A stretch of DNA of 64,000 nucleotides from Zonotrichia leucophrys gambelii (GCF_028769735.1 NC_088171.1:75967216-76031215), one strand, 5' to 3'. Positions 13,511 to 25,910 are shown, numbered from the stretch's first letter. The notes: generated by a model not told the origin, from the sequence alone. A program made the numbers and translations.

Positions 13511-13632
13511 TTTGTTATTGAATATTTATATTGACAAGAAACAGGATTAGGTGAAGTTCCATAAAGAATTTTTTTTTGTAGTACTACCAACCAAAAAAAC
13601 CTAAAAAAAATCTTCCAAACTAAGAACATCAA
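13511..13632. repeat. 122-bp dispersed duplicate, copy 2, abutting CR1
   Basis: This is the second copy of the sequence at 12343-12464. Its right end runs directly into recognisable CR1 coding sequence (GPLLNE-like residues encoded from 13635). It may therefore be an upstream part of a CR1 subfamily that I do not recognise, or the CR1 may have landed beside an older repeat. Confidence 0.75.
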
Positions 13633-15085
13633 AAGTGGGCCTGCTGCTGAATGCATCTGATAAACTGCAGACAAAGAATGTGGTAAAGGCAAAGGCGTTT
13701 AAAGCCTTTTCCTGCTCACTCTTTACTGGTAAGTCAGCATTCTGGAACTGTAAGAAACTAGGCATATGTATGTCCATGAAGCTTGATAGGTGGCACTCAC
13801 AAGTGCTGAGGGAGCTGGTTGATGTCACTGTGGAGCCATGGTTATCTTTGAAAGGTCATTGCATTCAGGAGAGATCCTTGAACAATAGAAGAGGACAAAT
13901 ATCTCTCATATTCAAGAAAGCAAAGACTAAAGATCTTGGAACTGTTACTGGTGAGTCTCACCTTAGTGCCTGGGAGGCCAATGGAGCAACTAATCCTGGA
14001 AACCATTTTTAAATGTGAATGAGAAGCAGGTGCTCAGGAGTAGTCAGTGTTGACTTATGAATGAGAAACCATGCTTAGCCACCCTGATAGTCTTCTACAA
14101 TGAGGTGGCTGGCTTTGTAGATGAAGAGAGAGCACCAGATCTTTTTTTACCTGAACTTTAGTAAATTCTTTGACAATGTTTTTCCTAGCATCTTTAGATA
14201 AAACTAAACATGGATTAGATAATTAAACAATGAGGTTGATTGAAAATTGACCGAGCAGCTTGTCCTAGAGGAATATGATCCGTGACAAAAAGTCCAGTTA
14301 GAGGCAAGTCACTAGTGCAGTAACTGAGGGGTCAAGGATGGAGCCAATACTGTTTAACATCTTCATTAATGAGATAGATAATTAGGAACAATGTGTGCTC
14401 AGATAGTTTCCAGACAATGAAAAAACTGTGAGAAGTAGCTGATCCATTGTTTGCATGTGATTCACCAAGCTGAACCCAAGTTCAGTGGTGGGCAGAGATG
14501 AATCTCATGAAATTTAACAGTGGAAAATTCCAAGTTCTGCAGTTGGAGAGGAGTAACTCCAGGCACTGATACTGAGTAGGGTTGGCCAGCTTTAAAGCAG
14601 CTCTGCAAAAAAGAACCTTGGGATCATTAGGGACACCAAGCTCACCATGAGCCAGCCAGAGTGCCTGTATGGAAAGATCAGCGTCAGCTTCTCAGGCTGC
14701 ATGTAGAAAAATGCTGCCAGTAAAGGAAGGTGGTTCTTTTGCTTCTTCTTGGCACTGACCAGACCAACTCTGGGAGTGCTGGGTCCAGTTCTGGTTCCCC
14801 CAGTCCAAAAAAGATATAGACTTTACTAGAATATGTCCATTGAAGGGCCACAAAGATGTAAAAGCAGCTAGAGCATCTGCACTAGAAGGAGAGGCTGAGA
14901 GAGCTGGGACTGTTCAGCATGAAACAAAGAAGGCTCGAGGGGATCTTTTAAATTTGGAGAAGTACCTGATAGAGGGGGAGTGAAGGAGATCTCACGTCAG
15001 TGGTGCCCAGTGACAGGCTAAGAAACAATGGATGTAAATTTGAAAATATGAAAACACATCTGAACACAAATTCCATGATTCTGTA
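13633..15085 (+). mobile_element. CR1 LINE remnant 2, with reverse-transcriptase reading frame pieces
   Basis: This is a CR1 ORF2 relic on the plus strand. From 13635 a frame open to 14012 encodes residues resembling the CR1 segment before the reverse-transcriptase core, including 'GLLLNAS' and 'SLFTGKS'. Further landmarks are 'gtgctgagggagctggttga' at 13803-13822; the counterpart of the 'PILFNIFIN' motif at about 14345-14373; 'ctcaccatgagccagcc' at 14641-14657; and 'ggagaggctgagagagctgg' near 14888. After the 'gtggtgcccagtgacagg' block at about 15000 the expected last 200 bases or so of ORF2 are missing. A tail-like 'ttccatgattctgt' appears at 15071-15084, which suggests an internal deletion or a chance resemblance. 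Stops and frameshifts make it inactive. The orientation and family call are solid; the exact ends are approximate. Confidence 0.85.
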
Positions 15086-15145
15086 CAAATGGCCATACAG
15101 ACAAAGGAAAGAACTAGAAAATCCTTCCTATGTAGGTGCCATGAT

Positions 15146-15163
15146 AATAATGATATCATTATT
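15146..15163. repeat. 18-bp perfect palindrome
   Basis: aataatgatatcattatt is its own reverse complement. It lies about 60 bp beyond the CR1 remnant end and is AT-rich, so chance is plausible. Confidence 0.9.
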
Positions 15164-18100
15164 GATTTAATTTAATTTGAAACAGCAGTCTTCTATTCAC
15201 AGTGGATAAGAACTTACTGAGCTCTGATACAGTGTAAGACTAAAAGTCATTGACATAATGAAGAACCACAATCTCTGTTTCATCATTCATTATTGTGGAC
15301 AGTTTGTGACAATAATAAAAGATGAAGCCATTGCTCCATCTACACGTAGACAAAAGAGGAAAAGCTGAAATATGAATAACCCTATTTATGCTTCATCGTT
15401 TTCTTGCCACAGAAACCTCAATGCTTCAGTCAGTCCTACACATAGCAAGTCAAACCAAAGGTTCATCACTCTCTAGTCTTGTTAGGGTGGAGATCCTGTT
15501 GTCAGGAGCAGTCTAAATTGATGAATAGCAAGGGTAGTGTGTGTGCATCAAGCTGAATGATAAGTAGCATGTTGGTGTAGTACATGGATATCATTAAATG
15601 AGTTGTAAGGCTGTTCTGCCCTGTTCATTTTTACTGCATACAAAACTAAAAACCTCAGTGGTGGTTACATAATATGGGATATATATTTTTCCTTGACTTT
15701 TTTCATAGAGTATACATATAGGTCATAGTCATGAAAGAAATTCAGCTCTTTTTTTATAGCAGATAACTGTCCAGAATTCCTTTACAACATTGCTTTTGCC
15801 ACATCCTTCAAAGACAATTTTAACTTGAGGCTTCATTGAAGTAAAAATAAGGCCAAAAGGTATTTTCACTTCTAATATTCAGTGCATAGGTTTTAGAAAA
15901 CTTCCAAAGGATCTGAGAATCTAATGTAATCTTCAGCAAATTATAAGGAAAGAATGAAAAAATGAAAGAATTGCAAGATGTGAGCTTAAGAATAAATCAG
16001 AATTAATTATGTGAACAACTGAATGAATTGACTAAATTTAAAGACACAATTATATGGCAAATTATGCTGAAAATTAAATTGCTCACTGAAATAGAAGCAG
16101 CTCCCTGGAGGCTGTGTACATTGTGCAACAGTATCCTGAAAAGCACCAATGTAAAATGGCTTTGTCTTACTCAATGGATTTATGTAAATGCAGAACCAGT
16201 TTGATTATTTTGCTGACTGAACATCCAGTAATTTTTGTGGCTTGTCTCTTAGTACTGAAGTATCAACACACACCTTCAGAAAAGTAGGATGGATCATTTG
16301 CAGGATTCTTGGCTAAGTTCAGATTAATTTGGTGAATTAACTGTTAAAAGTCATCAGCATAAACACCCAGGATGCCTTAACTTCTACTTTTCATGGCCCT
16401 GGCAAGCATGCACATTTCATATTGCATAGTGCTTTAAAGAAATTTTAAAAAAAAGGCCAATTAAGCTGGCAAATATTCTGAAATATAAAATCTTTTTCTA
16501 CTCTGTAAGATTTAGTTTTAAACATTTTAAACATGTTTTAAAAACGTTTATAGTTGAATTGAAAGAGTTTTCAAAGAAGAAATGCATCATAATTTGTGTC
16601 ACTAAGTTGCCTGTTTCTTTCTATGGCTAATTTTTTGTTCTCTTTAATGTGTTTTACTATGCATAAATGTGTAGTATTTATTTATATGTGTATCTGCATC
16701 TATGTATCTTCATTGTATAAAAATAAAGAAGACAGAATTTAAAGACCACAAGATAGTTTTGATCTGTAAGTGTAACAAATAAATTGAAAATAAAGCAAAA
16801 TGGAAGTCTAATGATTTTGAACTGGTGAGAAGAATGTAACTGAAGCAAAGTCTTGTTGATTGTTGTTATAAGAAAAAAACAAAAGAAAAATAAATAACGA
16901 ATAATGTGTAGAAAAACACTTTTGGAAAGAAAATGTTGTTTTGAGTTTCTAAGGGAGTATACTGTAAATATATATGAACAACAAATTTTAAAGTTGTTGA
17001 GCAGTAGCCGAGTTTTCCACTAGCACATATTTCCTTGGTTATTTTAGGGTATTATATCTTATGAGGCTGTATCACAGAGGCTGGGGAGCAGCAGATTCAA
17101 TGTGGAAGGTTTAGTGTTCTAAAAGACAGAGTTCAGGGTTTTACAGAAAGGGAGACATCCCTTCAGAATATTCTGAATTGTTTTCCTCCTCCCACATAGC
17201 ATTTATTTTGCTTTGGATATCAGATCCTAGCTGTTCTTTTAGATAAGATAACAGAAAAGAAAAAAATAAAGCATGAGAAGGGCAGGCACATGTAAGACCT
17301 GCAGGAGGAAGGTCTGTTGATGTTGTAAAGACTGTGTGATGCTGTAATGAAGGATCAAAGGAGAGGGTGGCAAATTATCTTTTGGTGCTTTCAGGAGATG
17401 AGGTTTGTGAGAACAGACAAGAGGATGGAACTCTTCCATCCCTATACAAAAGTTCTCTTTTTTGTCATGTCAACGCTCTAGAGGAAAGAAGTTCATGAGA
17501 GATCAAATAAAAATGATCAAAAAATAAAATCACTCAGAAATTTTAGTATTGCAGTAAGCAAGGATTGTAGTGTTTTGGGAACCATAATTTGGATTTTTAT
17601 TAATAATGAATGTGGACATAGATCAGATGTAGCTATATCACTTGTCCTGTGTTTGAAAACTAATAGAATCACAATTGTAGGAGAGCTAAAAGTTTTGTTC
17701 CAAGTCTTGTGTAATTGGCAGATGGAAGCTGCTGAGATCTCTAATGCCCTTGAAAAAATCCTGCTACCAAGCAACCTTTACTAGAGGCACTAAGGTAGGC
17801 ATTATTAGTAAAAGTGGTGTGTAATTCTAGTGATTGAAGTGTGATCCTTGACAGTTTTTCTGCTCTGGTCTCTAGCTCTTCTTATCTGACATTAGCAAGC
17901 TGAGCTAGGCTATGAGTCACTTTTAAAGAATGATTCAGAATTCAGATTCAAAATACGTGGGCTCTGTTGCAGGGGTGAGTGACAAATCTATATCTGAAAA
18001 TTCACTATAAGGACTTTATGACACCTAGGTAGGACAATTCGTTGACCTTACTCAAAAGTTGAAGTTTGGATGCATCTGATTATACCAGAGGAGGAATAAA

Positions 18101-20484
18101 TTGACATAAGAATGGTGAGGAAGAAAAGCACTGAGTCCCAATTAAAAGAGCTCATTCTTTTGTAGCTCAATAGCTTGAAATATCCAAAATCTGCAGGTTT
18201 CATTTCACTGCCATTTGTTATTCTTGGCTAATAGGATTTCATAGCTCTTTACCCTTGCTAACTGTTCCTGTGTCTTTCAGATGAAATCAACACAGATTTG
18301 TGGTTGATCCAGTAGAAAATTAATTGAATTCCATGAACAAACTTTTTCTGGCTTTGTTGTTTGAGGAGTTACAGATGACACTAGAAATAAGTTTTTTTCT
18401 TCTCTTATAGGAATTAGTTTGGTCTTTTCAATCATTAGTATGACCTATATATGAAATAAATTGCTGTGTAACAGTATAAGTTTATGTAGTGACAGCAGCC
18501 ATGGGTTTGCAATGAGTCAGCCATTTTGTAATGGTGTGGATTACTCTGTATGGATTAGGTGCTTTGCAATTCTGAAAAAAAATTATGCTAATGCAAGCAA
18601 ACACATGTTTCTTTGCTGGGCTATAATCAAAGGAATCATAAATAAGAGGAATTCATAATACAACTTGGAGCTGAGCAAGGAGTTGCTGAGCTCCTTCCTA
18701 TTTATATGCAACCTGCATAAAGGGGGTCATAGCAGAGATTATGGTCTTTCTCAGTTTTCTCATATCAATATAAGGCTGGCAAGTTGTAGTTGTGAAAGCA
18801 ACCTATGTCTCTTCAAATTATATTGGAGTCAACACTGGATGTTACCTTTGCAAGGAGTACCACATGAGAGAAAAGGTTCTGTTGCGTGGCACTTGATTCT
18901 ATTTCAAACTTCTCTCTAGAATGTTGTAGAGTGTTTTAATGTCACAGCTTGGGCTTAAATTCAAAATATTTACCTTTAAGTTTGTAGTGTAGTTATTTCA
19001 ATAGGTTAATATTTCCCTGAATACTTAGGTGGACATTTTGAATGCTAGCGAGAAGGCTAAGTGGTACTCTGTATCAAAAATTGCTCTGCAACTAAAGCCA
19101 TGTAATGGCAATGAACTTACACATGTGCCAGGTTGATGTTTCCTTTGTTGTGTGTTTTAGTGGTTTTCTTTGTGTTTGGTTCTTTGGTTTTTTTTTTTCT
19201 GGGGAGGAGGCTGGAGGCTGGAACTGAATGAATACAAAAGGGCGCAACTTCTCTGATGCTGAGTTGTACAGATCTCCGGCAGGTCAAGTATCATTAAATT
19301 ATTCTTGAAATTATTAAATAACTTCATTAAATTATTCCTGTCTCCTTGAAGTAGATTGATTTGAGGTCACATGAAGAGAAAGAAGTTTGGGTTTCTGGTT
19401 TTAATTATGGGCAATTTAACCCATGTAAATATTTATGAGGAAGAATAATATCCTGAGTGCTCATGTCATGTTTGTCTCAGAAGTAGTCTAAAAAAGCTTC
19501 TCCTTCTGCAATTAACTTTGTGTCTCTGCAAACAAGTTATCACAAAAGTCAGAGTTTTTTTAGGAAACATAAAGAAATGTAATATTTTGACAACACATCA
19601 AAAGACACAAGGTAGATGGCTTAATAAACAATGATACAAATTAGTTTGGGAGGAAAATACCTATGTCTTTGAAGCATCCTGTTAGAGTGTAGGCTTTTGT
19701 AAGACTGAAACTTTCTGGAAGTTTCCATACCTTGTATAAAAATTATATAAAGATACAGATTAGAGAAGTTTTTTATTCCATACACAATAACTTCAGAAAT
19801 TACATCAACTTGTTTGTTTAGGGGGACTATTGAATTGCACTTCTTTTAGGTGATGGGTGTGACAGCACAAATGAACCTGTCATCTTATCTCTGAAAAAGA
19901 TCAAAGCAGGTAATGAAAACTGGGTTTCCCTGCAAACCATCTTGAAACTACTACACCTTCTTGTGCCAAAGTGGTGCATGCATGTCATGAAAAATTACAA
20001 TTAATAATGACTATTATACTTTATATCTTAGTAAACAAAAGCTAAAGTCACAGAAATACAATTCTGTGGTGTACATTTATTTCTGGGGCAGAGGTTAATT
20101 TTCCCACAGTGATCTACAGTGTGTCCTACATACCTATATCCTCTATATCTATGTATCTCCATCCTTGCTAGCTTTTTTACTGATAATTTCTGCACCTCGT
20201 TGTTTACATAGGTTCACCTATTCAATCATATATATAATCTTTATCTTCATGCCTTCTAAAAGTTTGAAATAGCAAGAGGAGATCTTTTTGGAACACTGGT
20301 CCATTAGCTATTGTTAATTGGGACATTTTTTAAAAGATTTTACTCATATATTGTCTGTGGTTTGAGTTGTGTGTCCACATAGTATTTCTTGGAAAAAATC
20401 AAGTGGTGCAGATTATGCTGAAGCTATTTGAGAATTACAGGTGTGACCAACATACCTCTGAGCAGAGGCTTGAGTTTCTTCTTC

Positions 20485-20501
20485 TTTTTTTTTTTTTTTT
20501 T
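20485..20501 (+). repeat. Poly(T) run
   Basis: Seventeen consecutive T. It could mark the tail of a minus-strand retroposed sequence, but no source sequence is recognisable to its left. Confidence 0.9.
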
Positions 20502-21830
20502 AAAAATTGCATGAAAATAATCAGAATATGTAAAGGAGGTTTGGAAAAACAAAGTCTATTCTATTCTCATAATTATATGGACAACAAATAATGAACAACC
20601 TTAATGTAAAGCAAAGCCTGAAGTAAGTCTCAATACAGCAAGACACATATACCAAAGTCACCGCGGTATTTATTGTTTCAGGCTACCATCTTAAATTTTA
20701 CCAAATCACTTCTGCCCTTTGAGTGGCATTCTCCTGGAGTGGCCCGGTAAAAGCCTACCTGGCACAGATTGGGAAAGATAACCTGTATGGATTTTCTCAG
20801 TGCCTTTTCTAAGTGGTGTAGTCTCCTTGCTAAAAGTGATTTTATACTATTGAGAAAGGTCAGCAAAAGGAACTAAATTACAGGGAGCATTTCAGCCTTT
20901 AGTGACAGAACTATTTTCCATTGGGGCCCTTCCTCTTTCTCAGAGTTAGTACCTGGAACAGATAAGTATTTAATTCTACTCCTAAGGTTGCAGTTAATAA
21001 TACAGATAATAATTACAGCAGTGAAGTTAATGATCTCATTTTGTGCAGTCCTAGATACTGTAAAATGCTGCTATTACCTGGATGCATCAGATACTTGGTA
21101 ATAGAATTTCCTTAAGCTTGCCTTGGGTAGGCAGAAAGAGAAACACAACATAAACTCAGAGTTTTAGTACAATAATTGTATTAGGATTATAAAAGTGAAG
21201 TCTCATGGACAATAATGGTTTTCCATTTATATTTATAATTTCAGGCTAAGTATCTTCACAAATACCTGTCTCAGTCCTATTTAAAAAAAAAATAGAATTG
21301 AGATTAGTTATGCCAGTTTTTTTCAAAAATAGTGTCTTAATTTGGTTTTCTTTTTAGAGAGTACCATATCTTTAGAAACTGTGTTTTGTCCCAAAGGGTA
21401 ATTTTGGCAATATTAATTACTCTCTTTTTGGTTTGTCTTGTTTGTTTGTTTTTATTGCTTTATCTGAATCTTATCATCAGGAACTCTCAGAAGTTCCCAA
21501 GCAATGTTCAAGGATCAAGGCTGATATAGATAAATTTATGTAATCCTACATTATTTAGTTGTCCTAATATTAAAAAAAAAAAAAGTTAAAATCATGAGAA
21601 ATGCCTGTCCTGACATGCACCAAAACTTATGGATGTGATTCTTTGAGGGAAAAATGGTAATTTGAAATAATACAATTTCCGTATGGCTAAAAAACACCAG
21701 AATCCTACCTATCTCAGTATGTTACTGCAAAACTCAAGCTTTCAGAACAGTGAATCTAGCTTAGAAAAGCATGACATTAAATTAAACACCAGAAGACAGA
21801 AAGTAGAAAAATTAAATAGACATCGTAATA

Positions 21831-21968
21831 CATATATATATATATATACACATATATATATATGTGTGTGTGTGGGTACATACGGTACACACTATATATT
21901 AGATGTAATTATGTACATACACATACTTTATATGATGTATATAATATATAATGTTTATATTTTATATG
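21831..21968. repeat. (TA)n(TG)n microsatellite with AT-rich extension
   Basis: 21831-21877 is a compound TA / CA / TA / TG repeat; AT-rich degenerate units continue to about 21968. Expected to be length-polymorphic. Confidence 0.92.
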
Positions 21969-22369
21969 TATGGGAAGGAAATTTAAGCTTCTAAAATTTT
22001 TTTCCCAATAGATTCTTCAGAAACGCTTAAAAAAAGTATCAAAATTTGATTGATAAAGGTAATCAGATGCCTTAATAAGCTTTCTCAAGCTTATACTTAT
22101 GCATTGTAGTAAGTAGGGAAATATATTCTGCATTTTATGAGAGAGAAAATAAAAATAAAAAATTGTTAATTTTATCTTCACACTTTTATCTTATGTATGG
22201 TAAAAAAATTCTGTCCAAATGGGTATATGCTAATATGCTATAGGCTTTCAGTTCAGTAAAGCAACTTTGTACAGGTTTAAATCCTACTGAAATGAGTTAT
22301 TTCAGTAATAAATAAATAAACAGACATTCTGTCTGTTAAACCATTCCTCCAAGTGCAGAGGCACCAGGC
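21969..22369. other. AT-rich noncoding stretch
   Basis: No gene or repeat identified, apart from a short AATA run near 22309. Confidence 0.55.
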
Positions 22370-22490
22370 ATGAGGAGAAGGAGCAGAAAGTTGAAGTGAG
22401 CTGTTCAAGGGTAAACAGGTGGGCAGAAGTCGAACAGAATGCCCTATAATCTTAAATTTTTTTTCTGTACTCCTGTTTGAGCCATGTACC
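22370..22490 (+). mobile_element. MIR-like SINE remnant
   Basis: The order 'tgaggagaaggagcag', 'gaagtgagctgttcaagg', 'aaacaggtgggcagaagt', 'gaacagaatgcc' follows the MIR core (tgaggaaactgaggc, aagtgacttgcccaagg, cacagctagtaagtggcag, gggattcgaacc) with heavy divergence. Such ancient CORE-SINE copies survive at low number in bird genomes. The call is from memory of the consensus and could be a coincidental match. Confidence 0.45.
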
Positions 22491-23169
22491 TATTCCCTCC
22501 AAAGTGAGAGATCGAGGAGTAAATCAGTGCCTTTGCCTGAAAATAACAGAATTAAAAAAAAAGGCAGAAAGGAAGACATTCAGTCTTAAGAATTGAAGAA
22601 AAAATATTTCTAGCAGAGCTGGGCCTAGATTTCTATTAAAAGATTATACTTTTTTTTCCTTAAGAATTTTTGAATGACATTCTTCATTGTAGTAAGACAA
22701 GAATTTAGCCAGTTACCAGAAATGCCAGACACATAGCAAACATTTTAGGTGGTCTCAGTTCAATTCCAGGTGGTCTCAGTTCATATATTAAAGTCTAATG
22801 CTTCTGTTCCTAATGATGATTGTCTGGGATAATTGAGTCAACATGCATTAACCTGAGGTGCTGGTAGGTGTGTGGGATTCCAGGAAATTTGTTGCTTTTT
22901 CTATAAAATCCTAAAGACGAGATTTTTTGGAATTAGATTTGGGTTTTTTTAATGTTCTGAAGGAATATTATGGCATAGGCATATTAATTTCAGGAAATGT
23001 GTTTATTGGAAATGTCTTCCAGGAGTAGGTGAGAAAGAATACCACAGATTTTTTGACAAAGATTTAATAAACCATATTATTTACTTGTACATATTTTCAT
23101 GCCCACGCACATATAATTGTGCCTACAGGATAGATACAGGATATTTATGTATATATGGGATACACTATT
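22491..23169. other. AT-rich noncoding stretch
   Basis: No gene was seen. A 16-bp direct repeat (aggtggtctcagttca) occurs at 22747-22762 and 22768-22783. Confidence 0.55.
22747..22783. repeat. Short tandem duplication, 21-bp period
   Basis: Sixteen identical bases are repeated at 21-bp spacing, typical of replication slippage. Confidence 0.9.
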
Positions 23170-23690
23170 CCTGTTGTGCCAGGTGCAGGTGCCAGCAGGA
23201 GCAGTGAGGGTCTGTGGGGCTGTGACAAGAATCTGGTGCTGCCCCTTGCTCTACCCAAGCAGCTCCAGGACAAGACCCAGGCTAAAATAGAGGAGAGCAT
23301 GAGGAGGGAGCAGCAACAGAGAGAAGCTCTTAGAACTGACTGCAGCCCCTAATTCCCCATCCCTCTAAGCTGCTCAGGGGGAAGGAGGAGATAGAGGAAT
23401 TGAAAGTGAAGGAGTGAAGGCCAGCCTGGGGAGAAGCTGTAAGAGAGGAAGATATTTTTGATTTTGCTTTTGTTCCTCACCATTGAGTTGTGTAATATGG
23501 ACAATACATTAAATTAATTCTCCCCAATTCAGGATGGTTTTGTGCATGATGGCAATTGACCAGCAATCTCCCTGTCTTTATCTCAACCTATGAGCTCTTC
23601 TGTCTTATTTTGCCCCACTGTCCAGTTGAAGGGAGAGAGAGAGATTGGCTGGATAGGTGTCTGGTAACTTGCCAAAGTCAACTCATCACA
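23170..23690 (+). mobile_element. ERVL-type LTR fragment
   Basis: Landmarks follow an avian ERVL-type LTR as I remember it. They are 'cagcccctaattccccat' near 23343, 'gctgctcagggggaagga' near 23370, the segment 'attaaattaattctcccc' near 23508 that lies where the family has its polyadenylation region, 'tgtctttatctcaaccta' at 23573-23590, and a terminus 'gtcaactcatcaca' ending in CA at 23690. The 5' end is uncertain; TG at 23172 is only a guess, and no target-site duplication was found for that choice. No internal retroviral genes or partner LTR are present, so this is a solo or fragmentary LTR. The small reading frame inside it (23155-23352) has no recognised product. Confidence 0.68.
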
Positions 23691-24761
23691 TCTTTATAAT
23701 GAAAACTAGAAATGAGAATAAAATATCAACCTGAGAAATGTTTCAAAGGCTTGTTTTAAAAGACTAATTTCAACAGCACATTGGAGATACATGTTTTGAG
23801 TGAAAATCCTAGGCAATCTATTTGCTGGCAAGCATCCTCCTGTCTTCTGGTTATCCCTGTGTACATTGAGCTACAGCAGAACTGGCCTTCTGTGGAAAAC
23901 TAGAGCTGTCACAGCAGAATGAGGACCCACCTGGAATGATTGTGTCATAGTGACTCATGTCTTTGGATAATGCTTTTCCAGTGATACTCAAGTTATTTGA
24001 CAGTTGAAGGCAGTCCTGTTCAGAAAAGCTGCGTTGTTGTTATTGTTGTGGTCGTTGTTGTCGAGGCACCTTCAAATTAAATACTTGTGTAGTTTTCCAT
24101 TAACTCTGCTGCTGAATACATTGAGGAATAAGCAGTAAGTTTTATATGCAGTCCCAACAAGACTGTGGGTGATGGGGGAGTAGAAACTACTACTTTTTCA
24201 TCTCTAAAATTATGGAGAGAACAGGGAAACTATAAAAGCACTTGTTCATACTGGGTAATTTTTTTCTTATAGTATATAACTAAAACCTCTGCAAGCAATC
24301 TTTCAATTTGTTACTGATGAGCTCTTAAATATTTAAATATTGTATATTTATTACAGTCTGTGACTATTTGGGAAGAAACAAACTTCCCCAAATACTTGAA
24401 GGATAAACAGTTAAGTTATTCAATAAAATATTTGGTGATTTTTATAATGATTAAGAACAAAATGCATTCATTAATTATACAATATTTTAATCAAAAGTAC
24501 TGCTTTATAGTGTGACAGCACTACTTTTGCTCATACATTTTAAGAAAAAGAAGTCTCTGGCAGTAAAATCAGAGCTACACTAAGCAACTGGTTTCCTTTT
24601 TATAATTTAAGAGACTAATCTATTAACCTGCACGTTACAAATAAGACAAATGTTTCCTTTTTTTTTATTTTTAATTCATGAGTAGACTTGGCAATAGATA
24701 TCCAAGGCCCACTCCTGTTCACTCTTGTTATTGGATAAAATCTTACAGCTAGAAATAGAAT
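23691..24761. other. AT-rich noncoding stretch
   Basis: No gene was seen. A short GTT repeat lies at 24033-24062. The rest is unassigned. Confidence 0.55.
24033..24062 (+). repeat. (GTT)n short repeat
   Basis: About nine GTT-like triplets with interruptions. Confidence 0.8.
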
Positions 24762-25910
24762 AGAAAAAAGGAAACATACTCACATTTTTTAAAAGGGGAG
24801 AAAGGAAGATCCAAGGAAAACTGGTGAGCCTCACCTCTCTGTCTGGGAAGATCATGGGGCAGATACGCCAAGAAGATGTGGTAAGGACAAGGAGATTATC
24901 TGAGATAGCCAGCACTGCTGTTTGAGTGACAGAAATGTTTAGCAAGGGAAGATTAACCAAAGTCGTCTATTTAGACTTCTGCAGGGCCTTTGATATGGTC
25001 CCACATAACATCATAATCATCAAATGGGAGAGACATGAATTTGAGCAGTGGGCCAATTGGTGCATAAGGAATTGGCTGGATGGATGCAGCCAGAAAGCTG
25101 CAGTCAGTGGCTCTATGTCCAGGTGGAGGCCACTGACAGATTTGTTCTTCAGGACACCTGCCTTGGGTCCAGTGTTTTTCCATATTTTCATTGGTTATAC
25201 AGGTGATGAGATCAGGTGCACCCTCAGCAGGTTTGCAGAGGACACCAAGCTGAGTGGTGCAAGTTCACACACCTGGCAGATGGAACACCATCCAGAGAAG
25301 TGGGCTATGGGAACCTCATGAGATTCAACAAGGCCAAGTGCCAGGTGCTGCCCTTGATTTGGGGCAGTCCCAGACATGAGGACAGACTGGGAGAGGAAAC
25401 CATTGAGAGCAGCCTTGTGGAGAAGGACTTAAGGTTGGGCTGGATGAGAGGCTGGACACAACCCAGCAATGTGCACTTGCAGCCCAGAAAGCCAAACTTG
25501 CCCTGGGCTGAATCAAAAGCAGCATGTTCAGAAGGTCAGGGCAGATGAATTTTCAGAATTTTAGGGAGCTTGTTAAAAGGAGGGAGGATAACTTTTTATA
25601 TGGGCAGATAGTGACAGAATAAAGGACAATGGTTGTAAAATTTCAACCATTGAAGGTTGAGAGGGCAGATTTAGATTAGAAGTTAGGAAGAAATTCTTTA
25701 CTCTCCTTTAGGAAATGGTTCTTTTTAGAGTGGTGAAGCACTGGAACAGGTTCCAGAGAGTGGTGGCTGACCCACAGAAATGTTCAAGGAGATGTTGGAT
25801 GGGGCCCTGAGCAGCCTGAGTGTAGTAAATGGCATCCCTACCCATGTCAGAGTGTGGATTTGGATGATCTCTAGAGTCCCTTGCAATCCAAACCCTTCCA
25901 TGGCTCTAGA
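24762..25910 (+). mobile_element. CR1 LINE remnant 3, broken reverse transcriptase
   Basis: This is the best-preserved CR1 coding piece. A frame open at 24926-25321 encodes 'VVYLDFCRAFDMVPHN', the counterpart of reverse-transcriptase motif A (CR1 usually has YLDFSKAFDTVPH). It also encodes 'LGPVFFHIFI' (for LGPVLFNIFI) and 'FAEDTKLSG' in place of the catalytic FADD box, so one catalytic aspartate is changed. The reading then shifts: '[13 protein letters not shown]' and '[11 protein letters not shown]' lie in another frame from about 25318. Untranslated landmarks continue with 'gtgaagcactggaacagg' near 25733, 'atgttggatggggccctgag' near 25793 and the 3' end 'cttccatggctctaga' at about 25895-25910. 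Frameshift, stops and active-site change make it a dead copy. About 70 bp beyond 25540 appear rearranged or deleted relative to the family. Confidence 0.88.

Larger units (their letters stand above)
15086..21830. other. AT-rich noncoding stretch
   Basis: No gene is supported over about 6.7 kb; reading frames are short and unrecognised. It includes an 18-bp palindrome at 15146-15163, a G/T tract at 19141-19219, a 14-bp direct repeat (tcattaaattattc at 19291 and 19324) and a run of 17 T at 20485-20501. Confidence 0.55.

Noticed and set aside
17655..17690. 'aatagaatcacaattgtagg', reminiscent of a reversed CR1 tail
   Set aside because: The similarity stops after about 12 bases and no CR1 body follows on the minus strand.
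21831..21968. TA/TG array considered as part of a CRISPR-like or structured repeat
   Set aside because: Dinucleotide slippage explains it; there are no spacers or longer repeat units.
23155..23352. 65-codon plus-strand frame
   Set aside because: Lies within the ERVL-type LTR fragment and matches no protein.
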